Below are positions 49,063 through 59,538 of a stretch of 59,538 nt of DNA, piece after piece (position 1 is the stretch's first letter; each line of letters starts with the position of its first letter). Below the pieces are notes generated by a model. It was not told the origin of the DNA. It saw only the letters and a list, made by a program, of their open reading frames with translations, and ran no database searches. The stretch is from contig NW_019774181.1 in the NCBI RefSeq assembly GCF_001039355.2, positions 329,000 to 388,537 on the forward strand, written 5' to 3'. Position numbers and translations under genes: made by a program. This DNA is from Lingula anatina (Eukaryota > Brachiopoda > Lingulata > Lingulida > Lingulidae).

Positions 49063-49237
49063 GGCCCCATTCAGAATAGGGGACTAACTAGTCCGAGGAT
49101 CAAATATGGCGACCCACTACAAAGCTTGCCGTCTAATATGCTAATAGATACTGAATAGATATCCTCTTGGGAAGTATACAAGTGGGTCGGCCATATTTGG
49201 AACTTTGACTAGTTAGTCCCCTATTCTGAATGGGGCC
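49063..49237. mobile_element. Harbinger-like MITE, 175 bp, with TTA duplications
   Basis: Terminal inverted repeats start GGCCCCATTCAGAATAGGGG and are exact for about 31 bp (49063-49093 against the right end at 49207-49237). TTA lies directly outside both ends (49060-49062 and 49238-49240). A 3-bp TWA duplication with GG..CC termini is the hallmark of PIF/Harbinger elements. The interior (GATCAAATATGGCGACCCAC and its mirror) is the core shared with the copies at 1, 186, 22425 and 24625, so those are likely the same lineage with drifted ends. Confidence 0.85.
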
Positions 49238-51205
49238 TTAGAGGGAGTTTATAAAAACAAGTTAATCAGGTGTTGTTATTGCTTACTGTGTGCTAATAAG
49301 GATGTGGAGGGGGAGGAGGGCCTGCAGGGGGTTTGCACTTCCAAATTATGTAATGAAGGAGGGGCTATATTGCAAAATCAGACTTTCCCAAATACTTCAT
49401 GTATTCAACTATTTCTTAGACATGTATAATAACTGTCTCAGATCTGTAATATGATGTGTAATGGGACCTGTGGATTTGCTACATGGGCAATAAAGAGGGT
49501 AGGGAGTAGCCCCCCCCCCCCTCCTTAATCACCGATCACGAAGATTAAAACAGCTCAATCACCAAGATATATTCAGGCCAATCACCAATCACCAAGAATT
49601 CTTGAATCATGTTTCACGCAGAATATTTGGCACAAATAACGCATCACACTCGAAAAATAATGCCAATCACGCGGAACGCAAAAGGTATTCCCTAGTCCTC
49701 AATGAAGGGAATCACCCTGGATAAAGTATGTTGTTAGTTAAAAATGAAAAGTGATCAGAGTTAAAGATAATTTGATGGTTTTCTCCAAGAAATATTGGTG
49801 TACTAGACTTCTCTCTCACCAAAATGCTAAATTGCAGTGTGTTGCATATCAGTGACAATGCGTCGAGTATAAAACCTTTAGCATCACCATAGGGTAAAGA
49901 GCTGAAGGTTAATCCAAAAACTCATCATGTCTTCAGCGGAACGAGGTATACGCCAAGGCTGTTTTTAAATCAAACCCCCCACAGGGAGCATTTTACATCC
50001 CAGTGAAATTGTTAGAAGATGTCTTCTAGCATTACATGATCTTGTAGTTCATATGTCGATGATTTCAATATTTTTTAGGAAGAGGGAGTCTCTTGGACAA
50101 AGCTAATAGCTTAAGATACCACGCCTCCCGTTGGGTAAAATTTTACGGAAGCTTAAATCTTTTGAGGAGGGTTTCTTTGTACACTGGGTTGTTAGCTGAG
50201 GTACTTCATGAGCAAAAATGTCAGGTTAAGAGTTGGCAATTGTTGGGAGCGTGAATAACTCTGCTCTCCGGGTATTTAAGTGCGATCATTTCAGATTGTT
50301 AGGAGCACAGCTATTACGTGACATGGCACACTTCAGAATTTCAGATAATTTGAGAAATAGATGGCAATGAATGGGGATAAATGAAAGTGGGTAAATTTCC
50401 CGAAGTGCTGTGGACTTATGATGTGACCTGCCACGCTTCCAAGATTTTTGATTTGTGGGGTAAAACCCAATTAAGTCCTATGATAACAATTGCATTTGGT
50501 TTTTTCTCTCTTTCTTGATTTTCAGTTTAAAATATGAATGAAAGAACTGAACTTTTAATTGATCAGAATATATAGTGTGCACTGAGTGAAAATAGATTCC
50601 TCTCAACTAGGCTTATATCACAGAGTTTCAGTTTTATTTATGGCAACTTGATATTTTAAAGCACAGAAAATTTATGAAAGTAAAAACGGAGATTTTGGTC
50701 TAATATTTGAGAACAGCTTTTTGTCCAAAGTTCTTGTGTGAAACTGTCAACTGCAGATGCACTTTATTATACGACTTTCTAAACTTGACATCTTCCACTG
50801 AACAGAAACCTGAGACAGAAAAAACAACGTTAAATTGACAAACATGCCAACGCCCCCATGGCTTAAGTTTCCCTGGGACAACAGACATTGTCAACCTCAA
50901 AGGCAGCCATCTTTTTTATGCTTATTTTTTCAAACACACCAGACCCAATTATTTTTCCATTTTAGACCCTGAATTGTAAGGATGTGGTGTCAGTTGATAG
51001 GTGTGTCAGGTGGGGGGTGGCGGTCAATTGACCTAATTGAAGGACTAAGAAGAGTCATTATTTTGACTCACCTGTACATACCATATTTGAGGCACCTGTG
51101 TTGAAATGATAATATATATAAAAGGGTAGAAATGATGGTATAACTGTGCTGATGAGTTTTCTTTAATGGTTTTGATTCAGAGTTTTTCACTTATAACTTA
51201 ACACT

Positions 51206-51315
51206 GCTCTCTCTCTGACTCTCTTCTTCTTCTTTCCTTCCTTTCTTTTCTCTCTCTCCCCCCCAATATCTCCCCTCGATCTCTGTCTCTGTTTCTCTCT
51301 CTCTCTCTCTCTCTA
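51206..51315. repeat. Pyrimidine-rich (CT)n tract
   Basis: Interrupted TCTC/TTCT sequence ending CTCTCTCTCTAG|GTGAG. The AG followed by GTGAG resembles abutting splice signals, but there is no exon between them. Confidence 0.9.
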
Positions 51316-52831
51316 GGTGAGATATTATAGAAGTAGGCACACATGGCAGGTTCACACACCTATAAAGAAGGCCCCACTGCAGGCTTCTTTATAGAAGTTT
51401 GATATGCAGTGCAGTGTTTTGATTTCATTTGAAATGGATATATGTGTTCCTGTTGAAACGACATGGTCTTAGTTTCTTCTGTTTACAGGATAAACACACC
51501 GGCTCGGCAATAGAATTGTTCATTAAATGTTATTAAGTTATAGAAGAGCTTTAGACAAACACCAGTGAATGCAGAGTGCCAGTTTTACTTTTGTGGGCCT
51601 TGATTTTAAATACTCGGTAAATTGCACAGTTAAACGGTGTGTCTGTCCTCTGAAGGTTTGTGATTATACTGGTGGCCCCCCTTCAATGCCATATTTGCCG
51701 AGTCTTTTATTTCCCATCACGAAGTGGCATCTTACGGGGGTCACCCATGTCACACGGTGAGCAACACCTGTGTATGCCCTTTTCTATGTCGAGCTACAGG
51801 TGTTGTAAAAATATTAAATCGGTGGCAGTCTAAGGTGCAACTCATTTCTTTGTCCCTTTTTTTCCCCCGATACTTTGTGATCTGATCTTACACCGGTGCA
51901 CTGTTGGTTGACATTTGTTTCACGGCCATTTGTTGGAAGTAGCAATTTTGGAACTCTCATCTGAACTTTGTGGTTCTGAAAAGCATTTAGAACCATAGAG
52001 TTCAAAACATAGGATTTACTCACACTGACAACCAACTAAACTCTTACTGTTTGGTCATAGCAAACAGAACTGCAGCTGCCACTTTTTTCAGGTGGATTTC
52101 TGCTTGGCTGACACTTTTGTTTTATTTCAATGTTTTAAAATAAAGCAAAACTTGTGTAAAGTGAATATACCTTATTATATATAACATTTTTATTACCTAC
52201 ATAGGATATACAGTGGTTAAGTAATCAAATTCTTCTTTGGTTTGTACCAATTTGCCGATGGAAATGTTTTTTAACAGCTGGCTTGAGTGAAAGCATAAAA
52301 TGAGGGCTAATGTGATCTGAAAGTAGTGTTGTTGACACGGGGCACCCAAACAAATTATAGCGTCAGCTGCGATGCTCCAAGAATCACCTGTTGTTTTCTA
52401 AGATCTAAAGTGACAGAAAAGGGAGGCATGATTAAGTATTTTGTAAAGATATTTTCGAGGTGAACAGCAAAAGGGGTTTAAGCTGTGTAGGACATACACC
52501 TGATTAAAGCTTGACAAAAGTCATATTTGAAGGCAATTTTGATGGCAAACCAGTTTTGTTGTGCATTCCGCGTTCTCTTTAAGGGTTGAAAAGAATATGT
52601 AGACTAATTTTAGAGATTTACAGGTCTTTTTTGTGTGTAAACAGTTTTAATGAAGAAACAGGTGTAAGATGGGCATGAGATACTTATACATAGCAAATTA
52701 TGTTACCTTTTTGCCATAAAACCTGAATCATTTAAGATTGCTATAAAAATATTATTACTGTGTTGGTATTAAAACAGCTGGGAATTAGCTATCTTGAAGA
52801 AGTAAATCAGACTCAAGGGGAAATATTTTTT

Positions 52832-52833
<2 letters not shown>

Positions 52834-52889
<56 letters not shown>
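52834..52889. repeat. (TC)n microsatellite
   Basis: About 28 TC units. Confidence 0.97.
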
Positions 52890-52896
<7 letters not shown>

Positions 52897-54879
52897 ACTT
52901 GTACCCGCGTTAAAATTGAGAGCATGTACCACTCTATCCCACACTGTTATCTCCCCGAGGATACAAACTCTAAGATTTCACCCTCCATGGTTACCCAGAA
53001 AACTCCGCTCTTAATATATGCCAAAAGGATTATTAAATCTGAAATTCTACACAACTACAAATTGGTCAAGTTTGGAAGCTCCGGAAGCAGGAGAGCCGCA
53101 CAATTTACCCTGCCATTAACAGCATTATCATATAATTGCTCAATAAATGACTTTGTGACCTTACCGTATTGGGGGCTGAGCAACAAAGACATGAAAGGAA
53201 TTTGGAACATATAACACTCTGTCAATAATGCTGTGTAAATATTCCAGGCGGCCTACCTGTTTGGATCTCTCTCCACTGTACACACACACCTGCATGTAAA
53301 TTAGACAGTTCTGCTACTTTGTAACAAAGACTTGGGGAAATGAGATGTTGTAACTGTTTTAATATAAGATGGAAGGGTCCTTTGAAAGTTTTTATCTCCT
53401 TGATAACTCCCCTGTGGTTAGTTTTTTTTCTTTATATTACTTCTCTATGCATACCATGATAATTACAAATAAAAAAGCCAATTGTACGTCATTGCCTTGT
53501 GAGGATTGCGGTGGAAATTAAGATACTAACTTTAAAGTTTTAAGAGGAAAATATCATTTGAAGTGCTCATCAAGTTAAATGACACTGTCATGAGGACTGA
53601 ACTGTGGCTTAATTTGGTAATAAACAAATGGCTTGAATATATAAAAAAGGTTCAGTAAAGTTTTGTTTATTTCAATTATGAAAAGATTAATCTCAAGCCT
53701 TAGAATTAATCAGAATATCGTGATAAAGTGACATGAGTGAAACGCAACCATTACAGTCAATTCAGAATTGCATTCAAAAGAGGCATGAATTTGTAACAAA
53801 GGTTTCGAAATCTTTAACTCAGTTTGTAAAACTTTCAAGTAAACTAATCACCAATTCTAAAAAGAAAAAGAACTACAGCGCTTTTCTTAGCATATTACAA
53901 AGATATTAAGCTCGATTCTGGACGAGATCAAAGATTCAGAACATGATCTGTACACCCGCAGCGTGTTAACCTGTCTGCCTTCTAACAAGCCACACACATG
54001 TGTATAGTCAAATTACCTGCTAAAAAAGGGCATAATGGTATTTGACATCTAAATGATTAGCTGCATATTAAATATGGAATGCTAGTGTGTGTATGACAAT
54101 AACGCCTCTACCTTTCTGAACCCAAGCTTATTAAAGAAAATCATGGTTACAATCATCCACGTGTGTAACCTTTGACTTTTTTCCTTGGCGCAATTATTGA
54201 AAGACATTGATTTTAGTCGAAGTCTTTTACGTTGAGACGCAGACGTCCTTTCTTCAGATCCCTGGGTGGCTTTTAGTTGACTTGTTGATTCAGGTCTTTT
54301 ATGGTTTATTTAACGTAATAGTAAACAACAAATGTGAAATCCAATACCCAAACTAAACAAGCCGGGGTAGTTTAGGGCTGTTGGTTTTGTGTGCTAAGCA
54401 TGTTTTATTCAGTTGATAAGGCTTTTAAATTGAAAAAGGGGGTGTTGTAGTTGGGGGGACAATACTGCCACCTTTTGATGATATGAATGAGGGCATGTTG
54501 TAAGTGCTGCCCTCTTTTGATTGGTTTAGAAATTAAAGAATTCATCTGCAATCATTTGAATGGAATATGTTTTGTGTTTTATGTATTTAGTAAATTTGCT
54601 TCATTTCACTTAGATATAAATAATGATATTAGTAGAAACTTAGTAGAATTTTTTTCTCAGTTAACAGATAAATAGATTTTTCAACAAAAACATCCAGTGT
54701 TTTTGTAATTGTTGTTTATAGGATAGAATGCTTAAATAAGATGATACTTTTTGTATTTGTAACAAATATCTTTTTTGTTATGATGGTCATTGCCATGTTT
54801 TTTTTATTTCTTCAGCAATGCTAAAAGGAGATCATTAGATTTTGATACCATCATTTGTTCCCTTTCTTTAAGTTCTCTC

Positions 54880-54903
54880 TTTTTTTTTTTTTTTTTTTTT
54901 TTT
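54880..54903. repeat. T homopolymer upstream of exon 2
   Basis: About 24 T residues, roughly 90 bp before the exon 2 acceptor. The tract may contribute to acceptor recognition. Confidence 0.93.
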
Positions 54904-54991
54904 GCACTTTAACACAATAATCCACTAGAATTTAACTCATAAATTAAAAAAAGTTTGTTGGTATTTTATTTTTCTCCCTTTTACATTACAG

Positions 54992-55120
54992 GGTGCAGTG
55001 GAGTTTGTGGATAGTTCAGATTTTGCCATTTTGGTCAATGCAAGTGCGCCCTCTATGGAAGAATTGGCGGGAGTTCAGTATAGCTACAATTACATGGATG
55101 GAGAGTTGTTGCTGCAAGTG
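54992..55120 (+). CDS. Ectodomain exon 2 of the plus-strand membrane protein gene
   Basis: This exon is 129 bp (43 codons), phase 0 at both ends, with acceptor TTACATTACAG and donor GTGAGA. It encodes GAVEFVDSSDFAILVNASAP, then SMEELAGVQYSYNYMDGELL, then LQV. One N-glycosylation sequon (NAS) is present. It aligns with minus-strand exon 16294-16449 (GNIEF..., ...ENLDGI..., ...VIVVQL), sharing both intron phases. The pattern suggests alternating beta strands in a small extracellular domain of about 85 residues. Family not recognised. Confidence 0.82.
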
Positions 55121-55423
55121 GTGAGATATAAGACAGAAACAGTGTTTTGGAAATTTTTGTAATGGCAGTTATTGCTGTTATTTTATTTTCCTGACTTATT
55201 ATGGAATTATTCATGGTGTTGAATGGTGTGTTTGGTATACCGTGTGTGCCTTGAAGTAATTTCCAATTGAAAAACACATTATATATTTTGTAGAACTTGA
55301 AAGTTCATTTTGTACTTTTTAACCATCTAGAACTTAAAATAACTATATGGATAAAAACAATTTTCTTCTTGTGGTACCATTCTAAATCAGACCCCTCCCT
55401 TTATTTTTTTCTTTGCTCCTCAG
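55121..55423 (+). other. Plus-strand gene intron 2
   Basis: A 303-bp intron with donor GTGAGA and acceptor TTTGCTCCTCAG. Nothing else was seen in it. Confidence 0.75.
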
Positions 55424-55574
55424 CATCAAAACCTACTACCAGAAGATAATTCAAGCATCATAGTGATCATTATTATCGTCATCTGTGTGGTGTGCCTCAT
55501 GGTGTTTCTGGGAATGCTGGGATATGTGGCATACTGGTTGAAGTACGAGAGGACAAACTATATCAAGAAGTTGC
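55424..55574 (+). CDS. Transmembrane exon 3 of the plus-strand membrane protein gene
   Basis: This exon is 151 bp and opens in phase 0 with HQNLLPEDNSS (an NSS sequon just outside the membrane). A strong hydrophobic helix of about 27 residues follows (IIVIIIIVICVVCLMVFLGM then LGYVAYWL; protein residues about 107-134). A basic juxtamembrane segment KYERTNYIKKL completes the exon, which ends in phase 1 at donor GTAAGT. The topology is type I. Cys residues on the inner half of the helix (CVVC) could be palmitoylation or helix-packing sites, which is speculative. The minus-strand transmembrane exon (677-842) has the same phases, 0 and 1. Confidence 0.88.
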
Positions 55575-57102
55575 GTAAGTACATGTTTGGTTTTTAGCTT
55601 TCTTTTTCTGTCACAGACAAAAAGGAGTACTGATATTGTGTGAAGCTTTGATGTTTCCCACTGTACATGTGGATATATTTTGTGTGCCAAACGTAACACC
55701 AGGGTGCAGCACAGGATGGATGTCATCACTTGCCAAGCTGAGCTTTGACAGGTAGACCAAAATTAATTTTTAAAGTGAAAAAACTGACCAATTTAGCTTG
55801 GTAGATCTGTCAGAGTTCTTGCTGGAGCAAAAAAGCATTTATATTGATTTTTATTTGGTGAGTGATTTATTTGCACCCTGTACAAAGTTTTATCACACAG
55901 TTATACCACACAGTTTTACTCAAAAACACTGTCACATCTACTGCAGTGTCACAACTTTCCCTCCTACAAACCAAAACTGCTCACAGCGTCACCTCAAAGA
56001 CTTGATCACGTTGAAAGTTAAAGTAACGTTTTACTCATAAAATTGATGCTACAGCAAACACAATTGGAGGCACAGACTGCAGTTATTCAAGTAGATTATT
56101 GCTGGGCTGACACCTGTCTGATTTCTATGATATCAGTTAAGCTGCTGGTTTGAACTGTAAACACTTTAGATTTTAACATAATCACAATGAAAATGTGGAT
56201 ATGCTGGATTTTCTGATAACCATATTGCTTGAACCAAACACTTTTTAAAAATTTATGGATCAAGTCCTAAAAATGTTTCATACATTGTTCCTTTGCGATA
56301 ATAATTAATCACCAGGGTAGCCAGTTGTATAATATATTGTATGCTTTATATAATACCACAGTGTGTTGTTAATTCTGTGTTATGGTTGTGAATGTTTGCA
56401 TTATTTGGGATAGGGGTGGGAATTAGGGTTAATCCGTTGTACAACACTGTCATTTGTTGAGGTTTGAAGCATTACTGTTAGTGTCCAATGCAATATGCTC
56501 TGCTACCACAGTCTCGTAGCATTTTTGAAATTGTTATCATCAGACATTGAAGCTGCATCGATTAAGAAATGAAAGATGATAGATGTTCAGAGCATGTGGT
56601 ATTAATTTGTCAAACATTGATTTTTCTGTTTTGATTTTGTTTTTGTTTTTTTAAACAAGAAATGCACTGCTTTGTTTGTTTTTCACTTTTGTTTACTTTT
56701 CACTTTTTTGTTTCACTATGGCAGTTTTGCTTTGAGTTTGATTCACTTTTTGTCAACAGTTTAACTATGTTGTAACACTTGATACATATGTTGAAATTAT
56801 GAGCTTTATAAAGCATGATGATTGTAATAAGTTCCGTTATCCTTTTATCTTATGTTTAATGTTGAGAATAATTTCAGTTTATTGTTCAGTTTCTTTTTAA
56901 TTCTTAGAAATTTAAGAATTTTTGATGATTTGTTTTGTTTAATTTTGTTAAGTTTACTTTAAAGTAAGCATAGTTTTTACATGTTATAATGGTAGCTATT
57001 AGTTTGTTTTGTAATTCTCTCCCAATATTTTCTGATATGATATATATTTAGTACCAAATCTTTCTTTTATTTGAGTGCAGTTCATGTATTCTGTTCTTGC
57101 AG
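55575..57102 (+). other. Plus-strand gene intron 3
   Basis: About 1.5 kb, T-rich, from donor GTAAGT to acceptor CTGTTCTTGCAG. No other feature was seen. The open frame at 55798-56040 is considered chance. Confidence 0.7.
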
Positions 57103-57621
57103 CCCCCACGCCTAAAATAACCATATCCCAAATATCACACCCACATCTTGCTTCCAATGGACCTTCCCAGCATTCAAAGCTAAAAGAGACCAATAGGGAT
57201 GCATATGACCAATCTGACCTTGACCTTGATGTATCGCATGAACTTGAAAGACTTCAATTACAGAAGATTGTTTTAGAACAACGTTTGAAAAAGATGAAAA
57301 AAATTGAACAAATTGCTGATCTGCGCCAACAGATTAGTAGTATAAACCATGATTTAAATGAGGGAGGTGTAAAAAATACCCAAATTGGTCGCCCCCACAT
57401 TGAGGGGGGCCTTGAGCAAAGAAGGGGCCACCTCGAACTGGCCCGACTTGCTGATGAGCAACTTAAAGCAGTGTACACACAAAAGTATAAGCAAGCTAAA
57501 CAAGCTAGATTGGTAAGAAAACTTTCTCAGGAGGCCCCTGCAGTATTTGAAAATGTTGAGGAAGAAGACTTTGAACTGACAGAGGAAGAAGAAGAAGATG
57601 AGGAAGATGAAGAAGTGGATG
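57103..57621 (+). CDS. Cytoplasmic exon 4: coiled coil and acidic tract
   Basis: This exon is 519 bp, phase 1 at both ends, and in phase with exon 3 (split Pro codon) and exon 5 (split Gly codon). After a linker rich in Pro/His/Ser (PTPKITISQISHPHLASNG) comes a predicted coiled coil, about residues 190-235 of the protein (ELERLQLQKIVLEQRLKKMK, KIEQIADLRQQISSINHDL). Next is a basic/helical stretch (LARLADEQLKAVYTQKYKQA, KQARLVRKLSQ). The exon closes with a highly acidic run (ENVEEEDFELTEEEEEDEED then EEVDG). The coil suggests cytoplasmic dimerisation or partner binding, and the acidic run an electrostatic interaction surface; both are inferences. No catalytic domain was recognised. Confidence 0.88.
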
Positions 57622-58064
57622 GTAAATTTCTTGAGATTTGCCGGGCGTTTTCGTATTATGTGCCTCTGCTGCCACGAAAAATAAGAATGAGATATTGATG
57701 ACAAGAAGCAGTCGAAGGGTTTCATTTTTATTGTGTGGGCTGTTTGGTACATTATTGAAAACCTGTTATTTATGTAGTTTTAAAAGTAATACTGGATGTG
57801 AGAGAATTTAAGTGTTCTGTACATGGTTTTTATATGTATTTCACTTGAAAGAAATTAATATTTTTAGAGATGGGATAAGTAGTGTTCAGTTAACTGTTCA
57901 GCTAAACAATATAACATAAACAATTTGATGATAGAAACATGGCAAGTAAATTGCCTACCTTATATGTTCCATAAAATTTATCAGCATTTCAGCTAATTTA
58001 ACATGAAAATTGAACTAGAGGTAGACCATATTAGGTATCTTAATATGTTTGGTTAATTTTTCAG
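57622..58064 (+). other. Plus-strand gene intron 4
   Basis: 443 bp, donor GTAAAT, acceptor GGTTAATTTTTCAG. If the donor were skipped the frame would read on for about 25 codons to a stop at 57696-57698, which would give a truncated cytoplasmic tail. Confidence 0.75.
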
Positions 58065-58153
58065 GTGAGACGCAGGTTCCCCTAGTGGTACGAGCGCGTA
58101 AAAACAAGAGTGAAAACCCAAACAGGATAGAAGTGGTCGTATCTTTAAACTCT
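58065..58153 (+). CDS. Cytoplasmic exon 5
   Basis: 89 bp, entered in phase 1 and left in phase 0, between acceptor TTTTTCAG and donor GTGAGT. It encodes (G)ETQVPLVVRARKNKSENPNR then IEVVVSLNS. The basic cluster RARKNK directly after the acidic run of exon 4 makes a charge-reversed linker. It is short but supported by both splice sites and by continuity of frame. Confidence 0.8.
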
Positions 58154-58388
58154 GTGAGTATTTGGTATAGGAGTTGGTGACATGATCTTTTTACAGTAAG
58201 ATACTTGAAGCTAAGGTAACACCTAAACACTGTAAAATTGCTTGAATTTTTTCTATAAATCGTATTTTGTTATAGTTCGTTTTCAAATTATGATGTTTTT
58301 GTCAGACATTTTCATAAAGAGAAAGGAAAATTCCTCATTTATTTGCAACTTTATAGTAGACTGGTCATGTTTTTTATTGCATTTACAG
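58154..58388 (+). other. Plus-strand gene intron 5
   Basis: 235 bp with donor GTGAGT and acceptor TTGCATTTACAG. Nothing else was seen. Confidence 0.75.
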
Positions 58389-59538
58389 ACTCCAACCAAG
58401 AAGAGGCGACCAAGGTCCCGCCCATCCAAATCTTCAGGTGACGATGCAGCATCTTCAGACGGAGAAGCTACGAGTTCTACAAGGAGCACACACTCAGTGA
58501 AAAGGTCAGCTTCTTATCAGAGGTTGAAAGGTCAAAAATCAAGGTCAGTTTCACATAGTAAACTCCAGTCACAGGAGAGCAGTCCTGTTGCTATGGAAAG
58601 AGCATCAGCTGCATTAAAGAATGATGGGAGGGGAAAGGAGAATCGGGGAGTGGGGAATCTTGCCGGGGAGAGAGAAAAGCACCCTGTTAAAATCACGGTG
58701 GAACATCCACATCCAACCAACCAGCTGCTTTGTGAGCCTTCACAGACCTTGAGTGATAGCGACACTGACATGAAGAGGCTTAGCGCCATTGTCAGCTCTG
58801 AGCCTGACTCGGACCACAGCAGTAGTAGCGTGTCACAAAGGAAAACTCTCAGCAGCGATGACACAGGTAGTGGTACCCCGCGTCATACACGAAAAGGCCT
58901 TGGCGCTGACGAGTTGTCATGGGACTCAGATTTTGACTACGGCCTCCATGACATGGTGGATGATACCCCTGTGACCTTTGACCCAGAAGATGATGATATG
59001 GCGCTTTTCGATGATATTCTTCTGCCCAGCAGTCAAATGAACTTGGCAGACAATCTCAGCAATGAGGAAAGAGAAAGGGCACTAGCCAGGGCCCTCAGTG
59101 AAGAGAGTTCGGAAATCCAAGAAGGAAAACGGATTGATGCCCGGGACTTGTACTTGCCACTAATGCGGGAGCCAATGAGAAGTCCCAGTACAACCAGACA
59201 CACTTACGTCCCTCCTCATTCACCATCTGGCCGACGGCCATCTTGGAAATTGGCCAGACTTCCCATTGGGGTGGAATTGAAAGCGCTGAGCCGTAGTGTT
59301 GCTAGTAGCACAGGGACAGGCAGCAGCAGTGAAAGTGTGGTTACTATAGTAACAGCTGATACCCCAAAGGGAACACCCACCACCCCCAAGGGAACCCCAA
59401 CAACCCCTGTGCAGGATGCCCCTTGGGACAAGGGCCTTCACTCCCCAGAGACGAGGCATCGCAATAACAATAATGAGCTGATCAAGAGATTTGCGGCAGC
59501 ACAGACAAAAGCTGACTCTAAGGTTCATAGGCCAAGAC
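58389..59538 (+). CDS. Cytoplasmic exon 6, Ser/acid-rich, open to the window edge
   Basis: The exon enters in phase 0 and stays open for 383 codons to the right edge, so the gene is incomplete. It begins TPTKKRRPRSRPSKSSGDDA, a basic cluster that could act as a nuclear-localisation or phosphoinositide-binding motif. A Ser-rich linker follows (STRSTHSVKRSASYQRL). The middle is acidic with Ser/Asp repeats (SDSDTDMKRL, SSEPDSDHSSSS, DELSWDSDFDYG, DPEDDDMALFDDILLP). Later parts include EERERALARALSEESSEIQE, an RRPS phosphosite-like motif near SPSGRRPSWKLARLP, and a KGTPTTP repeat (two units, about 59367-59408). The composition predicts a long, mostly disordered, heavily phosphorylated tail. Conservation, not folding, would identify interaction motifs here. 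No enzyme domain was seen. Confidence 0.88.

Larger units (their letters stand above)
30973..54991 (+). other. Plus-strand gene intron 1, about 24 kb
   Basis: The donor GTAAGT at 30973 pairs in phase 0 with the acceptor TTACATTACAG at 54981-54991. The interval is AT-rich and full of simple repeats and MITEs (31583, 41569, 47219, 49063), with an assembly gap at 39859. No exon with supported borders was found, but small phase-0 exons could be missed. Confidence 0.6.

Noticed and set aside
51300-51330. Splice-acceptor-like CTCTCTCTAG next to GTGAGA
   Set aside because: The acceptor and donor abut with nothing between them; it is the end of a pyrimidine microsatellite.
57354-57752. 132-codon minus-strand open frame
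   Set aside because: Antisense shadow of the acidic plus-strand exon 4 (Glu codons read as Phe/Leu-rich).
58532-58864. 110-codon minus-strand open frame with a hydrophobic start
   Set aside because: Antisense of the Ser-rich exon 6, which is open for 383 codons on the plus strand and joined in phase to exon 5.
1-59538. CRISPR array, prophage, operon or toxin-antitoxin system
   Set aside because: The repeats are microsatellites or hairpin MITEs without regular spacers, and the gene structure is spliced, so prokaryotic systems do not apply.

Overview
The window is eukaryotic, almost certainly metazoan. It is AT-rich, most of it is intron or intergenic DNA, and its coding segments are short exons with GT/AG borders in matching phases. 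Microsatellites (CA, TC/GA, TA, ATAA, TTTTA) and short palindromic non-autonomous DNA transposons (MITEs) are dense. There are no bacterial operons, rRNA genes or CRISPR arrays. The compact exons, introns of 10-24 kb and MITE load fit a marine invertebrate (echinoderm, hemichordate, mollusc or similar), but the species cannot be fixed from the sequence alone. A 25-base N run at 39859-39883 shows this is a draft assembly.

Two genes can be supported. They lie head to head around 29.5-30.8 kb. The minus-strand gene has four recognisable exons: signal peptide (29329-29523), ectodomain (16294-16449), ectodomain (5660-5747) and transmembrane (677-842). It runs off the left edge. The plus-strand gene has six exons: signal peptide (30814-30972), ectodomain (54992-55120), transmembrane (55424-55574), coiled coil plus acidic tract (57103-57621), linker (58065-58153) and a long Ser/acid-rich cytoplasmic exon (58389 to the right edge). 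All plus-strand junctions are in phase, giving about 732 residues before the window ends. Neither protein is recognised as a named family.

The most interesting point is that the two genes look like diverged paralogues. Both have a phase-0 intron after the signal-peptide exon. The second exon of each starts with Gly-x-x-Glu-Phe and ends, again in phase 0, with two hydrophobic residues followed by Gln-Leu or Gln-Val. Both transmembrane exons end in phase 1, and both proteins carry acidic cytoplasmic segments. They may be an inverted duplicate pair of small-ectodomain type I membrane proteins sharing a 1.3 kb divergent promoter.

The rest is intron filled with repeats. These include a Harbinger-like MITE with TTA duplications (49063-49237), a MITE flanked by TTAA (18091-18435), two full copies and one fragment of a CAGGGGCGGAT-ended family (2007, 26392, 47219), a CAGGCCCGTAGCCAG-ended element with TAAGT direct repeats (41569-41736), a roughly 240-255 bp fold-back family (400, 17119), a MITE family with a shared core (1, 186, 22425, 24625), and several imperfect tandem duplications with periods of about 70-130 bp. 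No further gene could be supported in the introns, though small exons could be missed by eye.
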